A model generated the notes under the pieces. The model saw only the letters and a list, made by a program, of their open reading frames with translations. It did not search any database and was not told where the DNA came from. DNA of 27,916 nt from a virus: positions 1 through 27,916 of IMG/VR virus record IMGVR_UViG_3300008954_000218; one strand, given 5' to 3'. A program made the translations under genes and the position numbers. Positions 5,442 through 11,750 of this stretch are shown here, one piece after another (the stretch's first letter is position 1; every line of letters starts with the position of its first letter).

Positions 5442-5703
5442 ACACGAGCCAGTAGAGTTAGTGGGTTGGGTGCAACACGGAACCATTGCAGATGGTGGGT
5501 ATAAGTATGGCTCTTGGAGCAGACAAAAGGGGCGGGTGTACGTTGTCATCAGTCAGGGAGAGGTTAGCCGTGATTATTGGGTGCAGTGCTGTAACGGCGG
5601 GACAGTGCTTCACGGGCCACGAAAAACCCTTAAAGGCGCGGAAAGGTTGGGGAATAAAGTGTTTGCAGAGGCACTCAACACACAGGGGAAGGGTGATGGA
5701 TAA
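5428..5703 (+). CDS. Hypothetical small protein between junction repeats
   Basis: A 91-aa protein starting at ATG 5428 inside repeat R1. The body is rich in Tyr, Trp and Gly (VELVGWVQHGTIADGGYKYG), then KGRVYVVISQGEVSRDYWVQ and CCNGGTVLHG, which reads like a small beta-sheet domain. The C-terminal helix ends in NTQGKGDG from repeat R2. I recognise no family. It is bounded on both sides by the same junction repeat, so it may be an exchangeable cassette. Confidence 0.6.
   Translation: MRPFEHEPVELVGWVQHGTIADGGYKYGSWSRQKGRVYVVISQGEVSRDYWVQCCNGGTVLHGPRKTLKGAERLGNKVFAEALNTQGKGDG
5676..5698 (+). repeat. Gene-junction repeat, copy R2
   Basis: Identical to R1 over all 23 bases (CAACACACAGGGGAAGGGTG plus ATG). 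It encodes NTQGKGD at the end of the upstream gene and the SD and ATG of the next. CT rather than CA precedes it. Confidence 0.85.
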
Positions 5704-5956
5704 CGACAAACAAATGATGATTGTTGACAGCGTGACTCATTCTTTCCGTATGGCCTGCGCTGAAATTGTCCAAGAACACACCAGCTATCATGCCACACTG
5801 CGCCCCCGGCTGTTTATTGACGGAAACCAGTGGTGCGCCCTTTATGGCGAAAACTTGCAAGATGGGGTGGCAGGGTTTGGGGATACCCCCTCCAAGGCGT
5901 TGCGAGACTTCAATTCTGCTATGTATAGGTCACTCAACACACAGGGGGAAGGGTGA
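5696..5956 (+). CDS. Hypothetical small protein between junction repeats
   Basis: An 86-aa protein starting at ATG 5696 within repeat R2. The N-terminus is helical (MIVDSVTHSFRMACAEIVQE). It continues with LRPRLFIDGNQWCALYGENL and QDGVAGFGDTPSKALRDFNS, a beta-hairpin plus helix. The pattern (a surface Trp-Cys strand, then a GxGxTPxxALxxF helix) resembles small phage proteins of unknown function that show the phrase GDTPxxAL near the end. The C-terminal NTQGEG comes from repeat R3. Function unknown. Confidence 0.6.
   Translation: MDNDKQMMIVDSVTHSFRMACAEIVQEHTSYHATLRPRLFIDGNQWCALYGENLQDGVAGFGDTPSKALRDFNSAMYRSLNTQGEG
5935..5956 (+). repeat. Gene-junction repeat, copy R3
   Basis: CAACACACAGGGGGAAGGGT then GA: the same as R1 and R2 but with one extra G, which turns the end of the upstream gene into NTQGEG-stop. 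The next gene then starts at GTG 5953 instead of ATG. Confidence 0.8.
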
Positions 5957-6603
5957 AAGTCTTAAACCTATACGCAGGATTAGGCGGAAACCGCAGGCTA
6001 TGGCCTGATGATGTCGAGGTGACTGCCGTTGAATATCGGGAAGATATTGCCGAGTTCTATGCCTACGAGTACATAGACGACCAGGTGATGGTTGGGGATG
6101 CACACCAGTATCTTCTCGAGAACTTCAGGGACTTCGACTTTATATGGGCATCAACACCTTGCCCAACGCACAGCCGCGCCAGGTTCTGGTCACATCAACA
6201 GCGTGACCCGGTATACCCTGACCTGAAGCTGTACGAAGAGATTCTTTTCCTGCGGCACACATTCAAGGGCTTGTGGGTAGTGGAGAACGTAAAGCCGTAC
6301 TATGAACCCCTGATAGCCCCCACAGCATCACTGGGCAGGCACCTGTTCTGGTCTAACTTCCACATTGAGCCTTACCAGGCTACAGATGCGGATATACACA
6401 CCGGCAAGCGGGACGAATGGCAAGACACACACGGGATAGATATTAGCGGCTGGACGTTCCAGGATAGGACGGACAAGTTGCTAAGAAACTGTGTTCACCC
6501 GGAACTGGGTTTGCACATATTGGAATGCGCGAGGGGCGTACCTGGTACCGTTGACCAGATGAGCCTGCTCAACACACAGGATAAAGGGGACTCGCCAGCC
6601 TGA
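5953..6603 (+). CDS. C5-cytosine DNA methyltransferase, compact
   Basis: A 216-aa protein from GTG 5953. It has motif I (LNLYAGLGG, residues 4-12) for AdoMet, the PC motif (STPCPTHSRAR, nucleophile Cys70), ENV (residues 111-113), and a motif X-like LLRNCVHPELGLHILECA. Usual C5 methyltransferases exceed 300 residues, so the target-recognition region (about residues 120-175) is minimal. The PC motif reads PCP instead of the more common PCQ. Alternatively it could be a divergent cytosine-modifying enzyme of this fold. No restriction endonuclease partner is nearby, so it is probably an orphan enzyme masking phage DNA. It ends with the degenerate NTQDKGD tail. Confidence 0.85.
   Translation: MKVLNLYAGLGGNRRLWPDDVEVTAVEYREDIAEFYAYEYIDDQVMVGDAHQYLLENFRDFDFIWASTPCPTHSRARFWSHQQRDPVYPDLKLYEEILFLRHTFKGLWVVENVKPYYEPLIAPTASLGRHLFWSNFHIEPYQATDADIHTGKRDEWQDTHGIDISGWTFQDRTDKLLRNCVHPELGLHILECARGVPGTVDQMSLLNTQDKGDSPA
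6568..6590 (+). repeat. Gene-junction repeat, degenerate copy R4
   Basis: CTCAACACACAGGATAAAGG then GGA. The first 13 bases match R2 and R3 including flank; the SD half is altered. It encodes the NTQDKGD tail of the methyltransferase, but no gene starts here; a promoter follows instead. Confidence 0.7.
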
Positions 6604-6608
6604 TAAGC

Positions 6609-6617
6609 TGGTATAAT
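6609..6617 (+). promoter_or_regulatory. Extended -10 promoter
   Basis: TGGTATAAT matches an extended -10 element (TGnTATAAT) exactly. The sequence 17-18 bp upstream (GACTCG or GGACTC) is a poor -35, as is common for extended -10 promoters. A start near 6624 gives a roughly 90-nt leader before the gene at 6712, in the largest gap of this stretch. Confidence 0.65.
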
Positions 6618-6632
6618 AAAACTCCACGGCAC

Positions 6633-6694
6633 TCGGGGACCACCATACGCCCCGACCCTAACCAGGAATGACCCACCTGGGCCACAACGGGTCA
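6633..6694 (+). other. Leader hairpins downstream of the extended -10 promoter
   Basis: TCGGGG (6633-6638) pairs with CCCCGA (6650-6655) around an 11-nt loop. TGACCC (6669-6674) pairs with GGGTCA (6689-6694), the same stem sequence as at 1832-1849. Both would lie in the 5' leader of the transcript from 6609-6617. No T tract follows either, so they are leader structures or protein sites, not clear terminators. Confidence 0.5.
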
Positions 6695-6711
6695 CTTACT
6701 TAGGGGGAAGC

Positions 6712-6831
6712 ATGGATAGGGATGAAGTATTGGACGCACTGGCGGAACTGGCAGAAGCCCTTGAGGCGCTCTCTCAAGCCGTGTGGCGCGTTGTCGAACT
6801 AGGGGAGGCTGATGACCAGCAGCCCAGCTAA
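6712..6831 (+). CDS. Small acidic helical protein (39 aa)
   Basis: ATG 6712 follows AGGGGGAAG, a strong SD. The product is almost wholly one amphipathic helix (DEVLDALAELAEALEALSQA, then VWRVVELGEADDQ), rich in Leu, Ala and Glu, and could be a small coiled coil. I recognise no family. It is the first gene behind the extended -10 promoter and overlaps the zinc protein gene by 20 bp. It could be a leader peptide as easily as a functional protein. Confidence 0.55.
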   Translation: MDRDEVLDALAELAEALEALSQAVWRVVELGEADDQQPS

Positions 6832-6979
6832 GAAGCCCAGCCAGTGCGCTGTATGCGGCGAGGACTACTATCCCGCACGACCCACCCAGGAGGTCTGTGG
6901 GAACATCAACTGCAATATCATCCAAGCAAACAGGAAAGCCAATGGCAGTGAAAAGATGCCCCGCCGACATCGCGTTTAG
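6812..6979 (+). CDS. Small zinc-ribbon-like protein (55 aa)
   Basis: ATG 6812 has AGGGGAGG about seven bases upstream, a strong SD. The product begins MTSSPAKKPSQ and has CAVCG, then PTQEVCGNINCN, a CxxC plus CxxxxC arrangement that suggests one zinc site, followed by a basic helical tail. It overlaps the following HNH gene by 38 bp in another frame. Small zinc ribbons of this kind are common beside NinG-like HNH genes in phages. The role is unknown; nucleic-acid binding is likely. Confidence 0.65.
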   Translation: MTSSPAKKPSQCAVCGEDYYPARPTQEVCGNINCNIIQANRKANGSEKMPRRHRV

Positions 6980-7322
6980 TAAGGCTGTCAGGACAGCACG
7001 CCCAGCCTGTGAGTATTGCGGCAGGACAGACACCCTGGAAGCTGCCCACATATTCGGGCGCAGGTCTAAGTCTGTTAGATGGGATACCCTGAACGTAGTG
7101 GTTCTATGTCACCATCACCACAGACACTTCACTGAAAACCCACTGGAGTTCACCCGCTGGCTTGAGGGCTACGTTGGGCGGGGGTATCTGGACATCCTGA
7201 ACGAAAAGCGCAACCAGACATTCAAGACCACAAAAGCCATACGCTCAGACATCGCCAAGCACTATCGGCAGGAACTGAAGAAGCTGGAGGCTGGGACGCA
7301 CGACCTGGTCAGCTACCAATGA
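6942..7322 (+). CDS. HNH-type nuclease, NinG-like zinc protein
   Basis: I chose ATG 6942 (MAVKRCPADI) since AGGAAA precedes it; a longer frame exists. The 126-aa product has CEYCG (Cys23, Cys26), LEAAHIFGRRSKSVRWDTLN and VVVLCHHHHRHFTENPLEF. The layout CxxC ... AHIxxR ... RWDxxN ... CxxxHxxF is typical of the phage HNH group near NinG-like recombination proteins. The basic, helical C-terminus (residues about 85-126) may bind DNA. It is tightly linked to the zinc ribbon upstream and to a second HNH gene downstream (4-bp overlap). Confidence 0.8.
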   Translation: MAVKRCPADIAFSKAVRTARPACEYCGRTDTLEAAHIFGRRSKSVRWDTLNVVVLCHHHHRHFTENPLEFTRWLEGYVGRGYLDILNEKRNQTFKTTKAIRSDIAKHYRQELKKLEAGTHDLVSYQ

Positions 7323-7843
7323 AAACCTGCACTGTCGGGGGGTGTGATAAGCCGCAGCGGCCAGGGCAGTCGGGTTATTGCCCCATGCATTACCACCGTC
7401 TTTACAGAACAGGAACAACCACAAAAGGCCCATATATCGTAAAGCCTAGAAAAGATGTAAACGGCTACATTCATTACGGGCTGGTAGCACTGCATAGGAT
7501 TGCCTACCGATACAAGTACGGCGACAACTTGCCACCCTGCTGGAGTTGTGGGAAGGAGCTATCATGGGATGATGGCAAGAAGATGCATATAGACCACATC
7601 GATGAGAATATTGAAAACAATCATATAGACAACCTTCGGGCATCTTGCTTTCTGTGCAACACCCATCGCTCGTCACACAAGCAGGGCATCTTGCTGACTG
7701 CGCGGGGGAGAACTATGAATGTCGCGTCTTGGGTGCGTGAGCCAGATGTTGTGATTAGTTACGGCGGCTTGCTTGCTCGGTTGAAACGTGGGCAAAATGC
7801 GGAAGAGGCCATCTTTGGCAAGAGGAAAACCCGCCGTGACTGA
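7319..7843 (+). CDS. HNH homing-type endonuclease with C-terminal DNA-binding repeat
   Basis: A 174-aa protein. The N-terminal zinc-like cluster (CTVGGC, then GYCPMHYHRLYRTG) is followed by an HNH nuclease core: CWSCG (Cys74, Cys77), HIDHIDEN (His90, Asp92, His93), HIDNLRASC (Asn105) and CNTH. The C-terminus (VASWV, ISYGGLLARLKRGQNAEEAI) matches the short helical DNA-binding repeat found at the end of many phage HNH endonucleases (LLxRLxRGxxxEEAI). It is probably a free-standing homing-type endonuclease. It sits directly before the methyltransferase pair and overlaps the first leader ORF. Confidence 0.85.
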   Translation: MKTCTVGGCDKPQRPGQSGYCPMHYHRLYRTGTTTKGPYIVKPRKDVNGYIHYGLVALHRIAYRYKYGDNLPPCWSCGKELSWDDGKKMHIDHIDENIENNHIDNLRASCFLCNTHRSSHKQGILLTARGRTMNVASWVREPDVVISYGGLLARLKRGQNAEEAIFGKRKTRRD

Positions 7844-7883
7844 ATCCGAAGCCTGGGCACAATGGGGGCAAAATGAGCATTGA
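7836..7883 (+). CDS. Leader ORF 1 (WAQWG peptide), possible gene remnant
   Basis: GTG 7836 opens a 15-residue reading frame, VTESEAWAQWGQNEH, whose stop lies four codons into the first DPPY methyltransferase (ATG 7873). Almost the same peptide occurs before the second methyltransferase and again at 9186, where it continues to 52 codons. It is either a coupling leader peptide or the repeated 5' end of a small gene carried along in the duplication. Confidence 0.45.
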   Translation: MTESEAWAQWGQNEH

Positions 7884-8496
7884 ATTGCTGCATATGGATT
7901 GCATGGAATACATGGTGGGCTGTGAGGACAACTCTTTTGATTTGGCGATAGTTGACCCGCCTTATGGGATTGGGGTCAATGTATCTATGGGCCGCAGGAA
8001 GGGCCAGGCCGCTAGCGGTTACAAGAAATTCCACGGTGAAGATAGGGAGCCGCCCAAACGAGAGTATTTTGACCAGCTTATGCGGGTCAGTAAGGGGCAG
8101 GTTATATGGGGGGCCAATCATTTTATTGACCTCATCCCAATCCCCAGCCCCTGCTGGCTTATGTGGGACAAGGGCTTTTCCGATGAGGTTACTTTTGCCC
8201 AGTTTGAGTTGGCGTGGACTAGCTTTAAAACCACAGCAAAGAAATACGACAAGCCACCCAATGAGAGGCATCGAATTCACCCCACCCAAAAGCCGCAGGC
8301 TCTTTATCGGTGGATTCTCGAAAACTACTCAGCCCCAGGACAGCGCATCCTAGACACCCATCTTGGCAGTGGTTCTAGCGCCATAGCCGCGCACTATTTT
8401 GGCTGTGACTTTGTAGGCACCGAACTGGACGAGGATTACTATAACGCTGCGGTTGAGCGATTCGCCAATGAGACAAAACAAGTGGCCATGTTTTGA
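7873..8496 (+). CDS. Beta-class DNA amino-methyltransferase (DPPY), first paralog
   Basis: A 207-aa enzyme with DPPY (residues 28-31) near the N-terminus and the AdoMet motif LDTHLGSGS (160-168) near the C-terminus, the beta-class order, as well as HPTQKP (136-141). Such enzymes make N6-methyladenine or N4-methylcytosine. The first about 35 residues and the last about 50 are nearly the same as in the second paralog. The middle (about 36-135), where specificity lies, is very different. No restriction partner is visible, so an orphan protective role is likely. The start lies within the repeated leader DNA and overlaps the leader peptide stop. Confidence 0.88.
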   Translation: MSIELLHMDCMEYMVGCEDNSFDLAIVDPPYGIGVNVSMGRRKGQAASGYKKFHGEDREPPKREYFDQLMRVSKGQVIWGANHFIDLIPIPSPCWLMWDKGFSDEVTFAQFELAWTSFKTTAKKYDKPPNERHRIHPTQKPQALYRWILENYSAPGQRILDTHLGSGSSAIAAHYFGCDFVGTELDEDYYNAAVERFANETKQVAMF

Positions 8497-8543
8497 CTGA
8501 AGAGGCCGAAACCTGGGCACAATGGGGGAAAAATGAGTATTGA
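8493..8543 (+). CDS. Leader ORF 2 (WAQWG peptide), possible gene remnant
   Basis: TTG 8493 opens LTEEAETWAQWGKNEY, 16 residues, overlapping the stop of the first methyltransferase; its stop lies four codons into the second (ATG 8533). It matches leader 1 at 10 of the positions before the stop and is near-identical in DNA from CTGGGCACAATGGGG on. The arrangement of stop, start and overlap is the same as in copy 1. Confidence 0.45.
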   Translation: MTEEAETWAQWGKNEY

Positions 8544-9189
8544 ATTGCTACATATGGATTGCATGGAGTACATGGCGGGCTGTGAGGATAACGCCTTTGA
8601 TTTGGCGATTGTTGACCCGCCTTATGGGATTGGTATGGATGGCGGGAGCATAGGGAAGGGGAAGGCTCACGCCAAGAAGGGGTGGGATAGAACGCCCCCA
8701 GCAAAGGAGTATTTTGCAGAGGTGGAGCGGGTTTCAAAAAATCGAATTATATGGGGGGCAAACCATTTCACCTATGCCCTAGACCCTGTAAGGGGCTGGA
8801 TTTACTGGGATAAGATGCAGGACGGATTTGGCAAGACGTTCTCTACTGGAGAGCTTGCGTGGACTAGCTTTGACAGACCAATGTCTCAAATTCGCTATCA
8901 ATGGCAAGGAAACTACTGCGGGTTTGAGGGGGCAACAACCCTGAAAACAAAGACTGGCGAAACCAGCATTCACCCCACCCAAAAGCCAATTAAGCTCTAT
9001 GACTGGCTATTAAAAACCTATGCCGAACCAGGCCAGCGCATCCTAGACACCCATTTGGGCTCAGGCTCCAGCGCTATAGCCGCCCATTACTTCGGCTGTG
9101 ACTTTGTAGGCACCGAGATAGACCCTGATTACTTCAAGGCAGCACAAGAGCGGTTTAACCAAGAAACTAAACAGGTGGCAATGTTTTGA
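8533..9189 (+). CDS. Beta-class DNA amino-methyltransferase (DPPY), second paralog
   Basis: A 218-aa enzyme with DPPYGIG (28-34), HPTQKP (147-152) and LDTHLGSGS (171-179), in beta-class order. The ends are almost the same as in the gene directly upstream (MSIELLHMDCMEYM at the start, ETKQVAMF at the end). The centre (about 35-145, GGSIGKGKAHAKKGWDRTPP and on) is unrelated or highly diverged. It looks like a tandem duplicate with an exchanged target-recognition segment, so it probably methylates another sequence. The exact target is not readable from the sequence. Confidence 0.88.
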   Translation: MSIELLHMDCMEYMAGCEDNAFDLAIVDPPYGIGMDGGSIGKGKAHAKKGWDRTPPAKEYFAEVERVSKNRIIWGANHFTYALDPVRGWIYWDKMQDGFGKTFSTGELAWTSFDRPMSQIRYQWQGNYCGFEGATTLKTKTGETSIHPTQKPIKLYDWLLKTYAEPGQRILDTHLGSGSSAIAAHYFGCDFVGTEIDPDYFKAAQERFNQETKQVAMF

Positions 9190-9344
9190 CTGACGAGGCC
9201 GAAACCTGGGCACAATGGGGCAGATACATGATGGGGGATGAACCCCCGAGGAGAAACGATGACAGCCAAGAAGAAGCAGAAAACCCAATCAGGGACAGTT
9301 ATCCACAGGATATCGAAACCAGTGGCGGTGATTCATCACGGTAA
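9186..9344 (+). CDS. Small protein with the same N-terminus as the methyltransferase leaders (52 aa)
   Basis: TTG 9186, overlapping the previous stop, opens a 52-codon frame LTDEAETWAQWGRYMMGDEP, then a Glu/Asp/Ser-rich tail. The first about 12 residues are those of leaders 1 and 2. Small phage proteins with a WAxWxRxM opening occur near Q-antiterminator-like genes, so this could be the intact original of which the leaders are truncated copies. It overlaps the lysine-rich gene at 9259 by 86 bp in another frame. I cannot tell which of the two is translated, or both. Confidence 0.4.
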   Translation: MTDEAETWAQWGRYMMGDEPPRRNDDSQEEAENPIRDSYPQDIETSGGDSSR

Positions 9345-9399
9345 AGAGCCTGCTAACGGGTACAAATGGGGCAAGTCAAAGCCTAAAGCCAAGAAGTGA
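9259..9399 (+). CDS. Small lysine-rich basic protein (46 aa)
   Basis: ATG 9259 follows GAGGAGAAACG, a strong SD. The product is very basic at both ends (MTAKKKQK, KWGKSKPKAKK) with a short middle SGTVIHRISKPVAVIHHG. It may bind nucleic acid. I recognise no family. It overlaps the next gene's GTG start by 4 bp. Confidence 0.55.
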   Translation: MTAKKKQKTQSGTVIHRISKPVAVIHHGKEPANGYKWGKSKPKAKK

Positions 9400-9839
9400 C
9401 CGACTATACCCACCTACAGCTACGCAGAATCGCCGCCTACGCGGTTAAAGAGGTCTGCCAATCCTACCCCACCACCCCCTTGGGTAATAAGGCTGTGGCC
9501 CTTATAGGGGACAATCCTGACGAGTGGGACGTATCGGGCAGCGACATCAACGCCCTGGTTGACGGTAAGGTAGCAGCCCACGTCCACATCATCGGTGACA
9601 TTGCCCTTGTGTGCGTTCCAGATTGGTACGGTTTAATACGCCCTGAGCACATCCCCGACTTTGACCCGGCTGAGCATGGCCTTGAGACCGACAGCGGCTA
9701 CAACCCCGCCACCGGCGAACCCTTTGACGATGATGAGATTGAGGTTAGAATAGACAACGTGCCAAACCTGAACGCCCCTGAAGTTTCCATACCCAGGACA
9801 CCCAGGCGGCAACCGATTCAGGTGATTGCAAGCAGGTAA
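9396..9839 (+). CDS. Hypothetical acidic protein before the terminase genes (147 aa)
   Basis: The GTG start at 9396 overlaps the preceding stop. The N-terminal half is helical (HLQLRRIAAYAVKEVCQS). The middle has a strand-rich segment with HVHIIGDIALVCVPDWYGLI, and the C-terminal third is strongly acidic (FDDDEIEVRID) before a basic tail (RTPRRQPIQVIASR). I recognise no family. Being the last gene before the packaging module, it could be late-early or packaging-related; the context does not decide. Confidence 0.6.
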   Translation: MTDYTHLQLRRIAAYAVKEVCQSYPTTPLGNKAVALIGDNPDEWDVSGSDINALVDGKVAAHVHIIGDIALVCVPDWYGLIRPEHIPDFDPAEHGLETDSGYNPATGEPFDDDEIEVRIDNVPNLNAPEVSIPRTPRRQPIQVIASR

Positions 9840-9858
9840 TGAGTAGACACTAACCACA

Positions 9859-10206
9859 ATGGCCAGAGACACAAGGACAGCCGCACAAAGGAATCGGGCA
9901 ATCCGACAGGAAGCCCTGCGCGACCAGCTTTCCAATCAAAAGCACGTTGAACATGTTGTTGATATCATTGACAAACTGCTAGATGCAGACAATGAGCTTG
10001 ACCCCACACAGGTAAACCGCCTCAAGATAGCAATGGAAGGCAAGTTCAAGCTAATCAACAAGTACCTGGCCGACATCAAGCAGATGGATGTGGATGTCCA
10101 AGCTGACGTTAATCACAACAACCTCCCCGACCTATCAGACGAAGACAAGCAGCACCTGGCTGAGATACGCAGAAAGCTAGATGAGCGCCCTCAGCAAGTA
10201 CACTGA
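9859..10206 (+). CDS. Probable terminase small subunit
   Basis: A 115-aa protein, mostly helical, with a basic N-terminus (MARDTRTAAQRNRAIRQEAL), then a repeated helical pattern (VEHVVDIIDKLLDADNELD, PTQVNRLKIAMEGKFKLINK) and an acidic, glutamine-rich end (LPDLSDEDKQHLAEIRRKL). Size, helicity and position directly upstream of the large terminase (26-bp overlap) fit a podovirus small terminase or packaging-initiation protein, which binds the packaging site. There is no obvious strong SD. Assignment is from context and composition, not a clear motif. Confidence 0.65.
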   Translation: MARDTRTAAQRNRAIRQEALRDQLSNQKHVEHVVDIIDKLLDADNELDPTQVNRLKIAMEGKFKLINKYLADIKQMDVDVQADVNHNNLPDLSDEDKQHLAEIRRKLDERPQQVH

Positions 10207-11668
10207 CGAGGAAGTCTACCGTCTGGCCATGTCCCTACCCTGGAACCCCCAGGAAGGCCCACAGCACGAAGCCTACTTCAGCCTAGCTGACCTCACCCTA
10301 TACGGCGGTGCTGCTGGTGGTGGCAAGACTGACCTGGCCATTGGCCTAGCCATACGCGAACACCAAGAAACCCTGTTCATCCGCCGTGAGTCCAAGCAGC
10401 TGGGTGCTGTGCTAGACCGCATAGCCAAGCTGATAGACCCCGAACGCAAGGGCTACTCAGGCCAAGAGGGACGCTGGATTATCCCCCCGTGGGATGGGGT
10501 AAAGCGCCAGATTGTCATCGGCTCAACCCCTAACTTAGGTGACGAGAACAGGTACCAGGGACGCCCTAGAGACCTATTGGTCATCGACGAAGCCGCCAAC
10601 ATGCTTGAGGCACAGGTACGCTTCCTGATGGGCTGGGTGCGTTCTACTGACCCCAAGCAGCGCTGTAGAACCCTGCTTTGCAGCAACCCCCCTACTGGGC
10701 CTGAGGGCGAATGGCTGATTGAGATGTTCGCGGCATGGCTGGACAGCAACTACCCCAACCCCGCTGCCCCTGGTGAGCTTCGCTGGTTTGCTATGGTTAA
10801 CGGCAAGGAACTGGAGGTTGATGGCCCTGACCCGTTTGAGGTGGACGGCGAGAAGATAATCCCGCAGTCCCGCACCTTTATCCCCGCCAAGCTGGATGAC
10901 AACCAGTACCTGCGTGATACCGGATACCGGGCTACCCTGATGGCCCTCCCTGAGCCCCTGAGAAGCCAGATGCTGTACGGTGACTTCACCGCAGGCCGTA
11001 CTGATGGCGAGTGGCAGGTTATCCCCAGCGCGTGGGTAGAGGCTGCTATGAACCGCTGGGAGGAACCCCAGTACCAGCAGGAGGATATAACGTCAGTCGG
11101 CGTAGACCCCAGCCGTGGGGGTGAGGACAGCACTGTAATCGCTGGGCGTATCGGGTGGCACTTCACATCCCCCAAGCTGTACGAGGGGCACCAGATGCCT
11201 GACGGGCCTAGTGTGGCGGCCAAGGTGATTGAGTTCTGTGGTGCCAGTCACTGCCCTGTCAACGTGGATGTGATTGGTATCGGGGCCAGTGTGGTGGACA
11301 GCCTGGCTGGGATGATGGGTGCCCGTGTTGTCCCGGTGACCAACTCAGGCAAAAGCGAGGACACTGACTTCACTGGCAACCTGAAGTTTATCAACAAGCG
11401 TGCAGAGGGCTGGTGGCGTATGCGGGACATCCTGAACCCTGCCCATGGTTATGACGTAAAGCTACCCCCTGACCAGCGCCTGAAGGCTGAACTATGCACC
11501 CCCACGTACAAGATGCAGGCGAACGGAATCAAGATTGAGGCCAAGGAGGACATCATCAAGCGCCTGGGGCGGTCAACTGACGTTGCTGACGCGTACATCA
11601 ACGCCAGTGAGAAGGCTGGGACGGGTGGAATTCGGTCAGTGAAGCAGCGCAAATCTGGGTATAACTGA
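10181..11668 (+). CDS. terL: Terminase large subunit (packaging ATPase and nuclease)
   Basis: A 495-aa protein. Walker A is GGAAGGGKT (residues 42-50), Walker B LLVIDEA (132-138) with catalytic Glu, and the coupling motif is SNPPT (168-172). The C-terminal RNase H-like nuclease has VGVDPSRGGEDS (first Asp about 308), VDVIGIGASV (about 362) and a last acidic patch STDVADAY (about 467-470). It drives ATP-powered packaging at the portal and cuts the concatemer. Length is normal for the family. It overlaps the small subunit gene by 26 bp. An AT-rich regulatory stretch separates it from the portal gene. Confidence 0.95.
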   Translation: MSALSKYTDEEVYRLAMSLPWNPQEGPQHEAYFSLADLTLYGGAAGGGKTDLAIGLAIREHQETLFIRRESKQLGAVLDRIAKLIDPERKGYSGQEGRWIIPPWDGVKRQIVIGSTPNLGDENRYQGRPRDLLVIDEAANMLEAQVRFLMGWVRSTDPKQRCRTLLCSNPPTGPEGEWLIEMFAAWLDSNYPNPAAPGELRWFAMVNGKELEVDGPDPFEVDGEKIIPQSRTFIPAKLDDNQYLRDTGYRATLMALPEPLRSQMLYGDFTAGRTDGEWQVIPSAWVEAAMNRWEEPQYQQEDITSVGVDPSRGGEDSTVIAGRIGWHFTSPKLYEGHQMPDGPSVAAKVIEFCGASHCPVNVDVIGIGASVVDSLAGMMGARVVPVTNSGKSEDTDFTGNLKFINKRAEGWWRMRDILNPAHGYDVKLPPDQRLKAELCTPTYKMQANGIKIEAKEDIIKRLGRSTDVADAYINASEKAGTGGIRSVKQRKSGYN

Positions 11669-11675
11669 CAAATTC

Positions 11676-11741
11676 TGGCAAGATTCCGTTAAAATGTGGC
11701 ATGTTTGGAAAAATATGGCATAATCGGTTAAACATTTGGCA
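11676..11741 (+). promoter_or_regulatory. TGGCA ladder with extended -10-like element before the portal gene
   Basis: TGGCA occurs at 11676, 11697, 11716 and 11737, with spacings of 21, 19 and 21 bp, close to two helical turns. GTTAAA also precedes two of them (11688-11693 and 11727-11732). The third forms TGGCATAAT (11716-11724), an extended -10-like element with one mismatch, so transcription could start near 11731. The phase-matched repeats are candidate binding sites for a regulator of the virion genes. In the third box the extended -10 TG shares its bases with the TGGCA. Confidence 0.5.
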
Positions 11742-11750
11742 GGCAAGCTG

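Noticed and set aside
7759-8289. 176-codon leftward ORF across the first methyltransferase
   Set aside because: It lies antisense to clear DPPY methyltransferase motifs and has no motif of its own.
10750-11223. 157-codon leftward ORF inside the terminase gene
   Set aside because: It is a long antisense frame caused by base composition within a strongly supported terminase gene.
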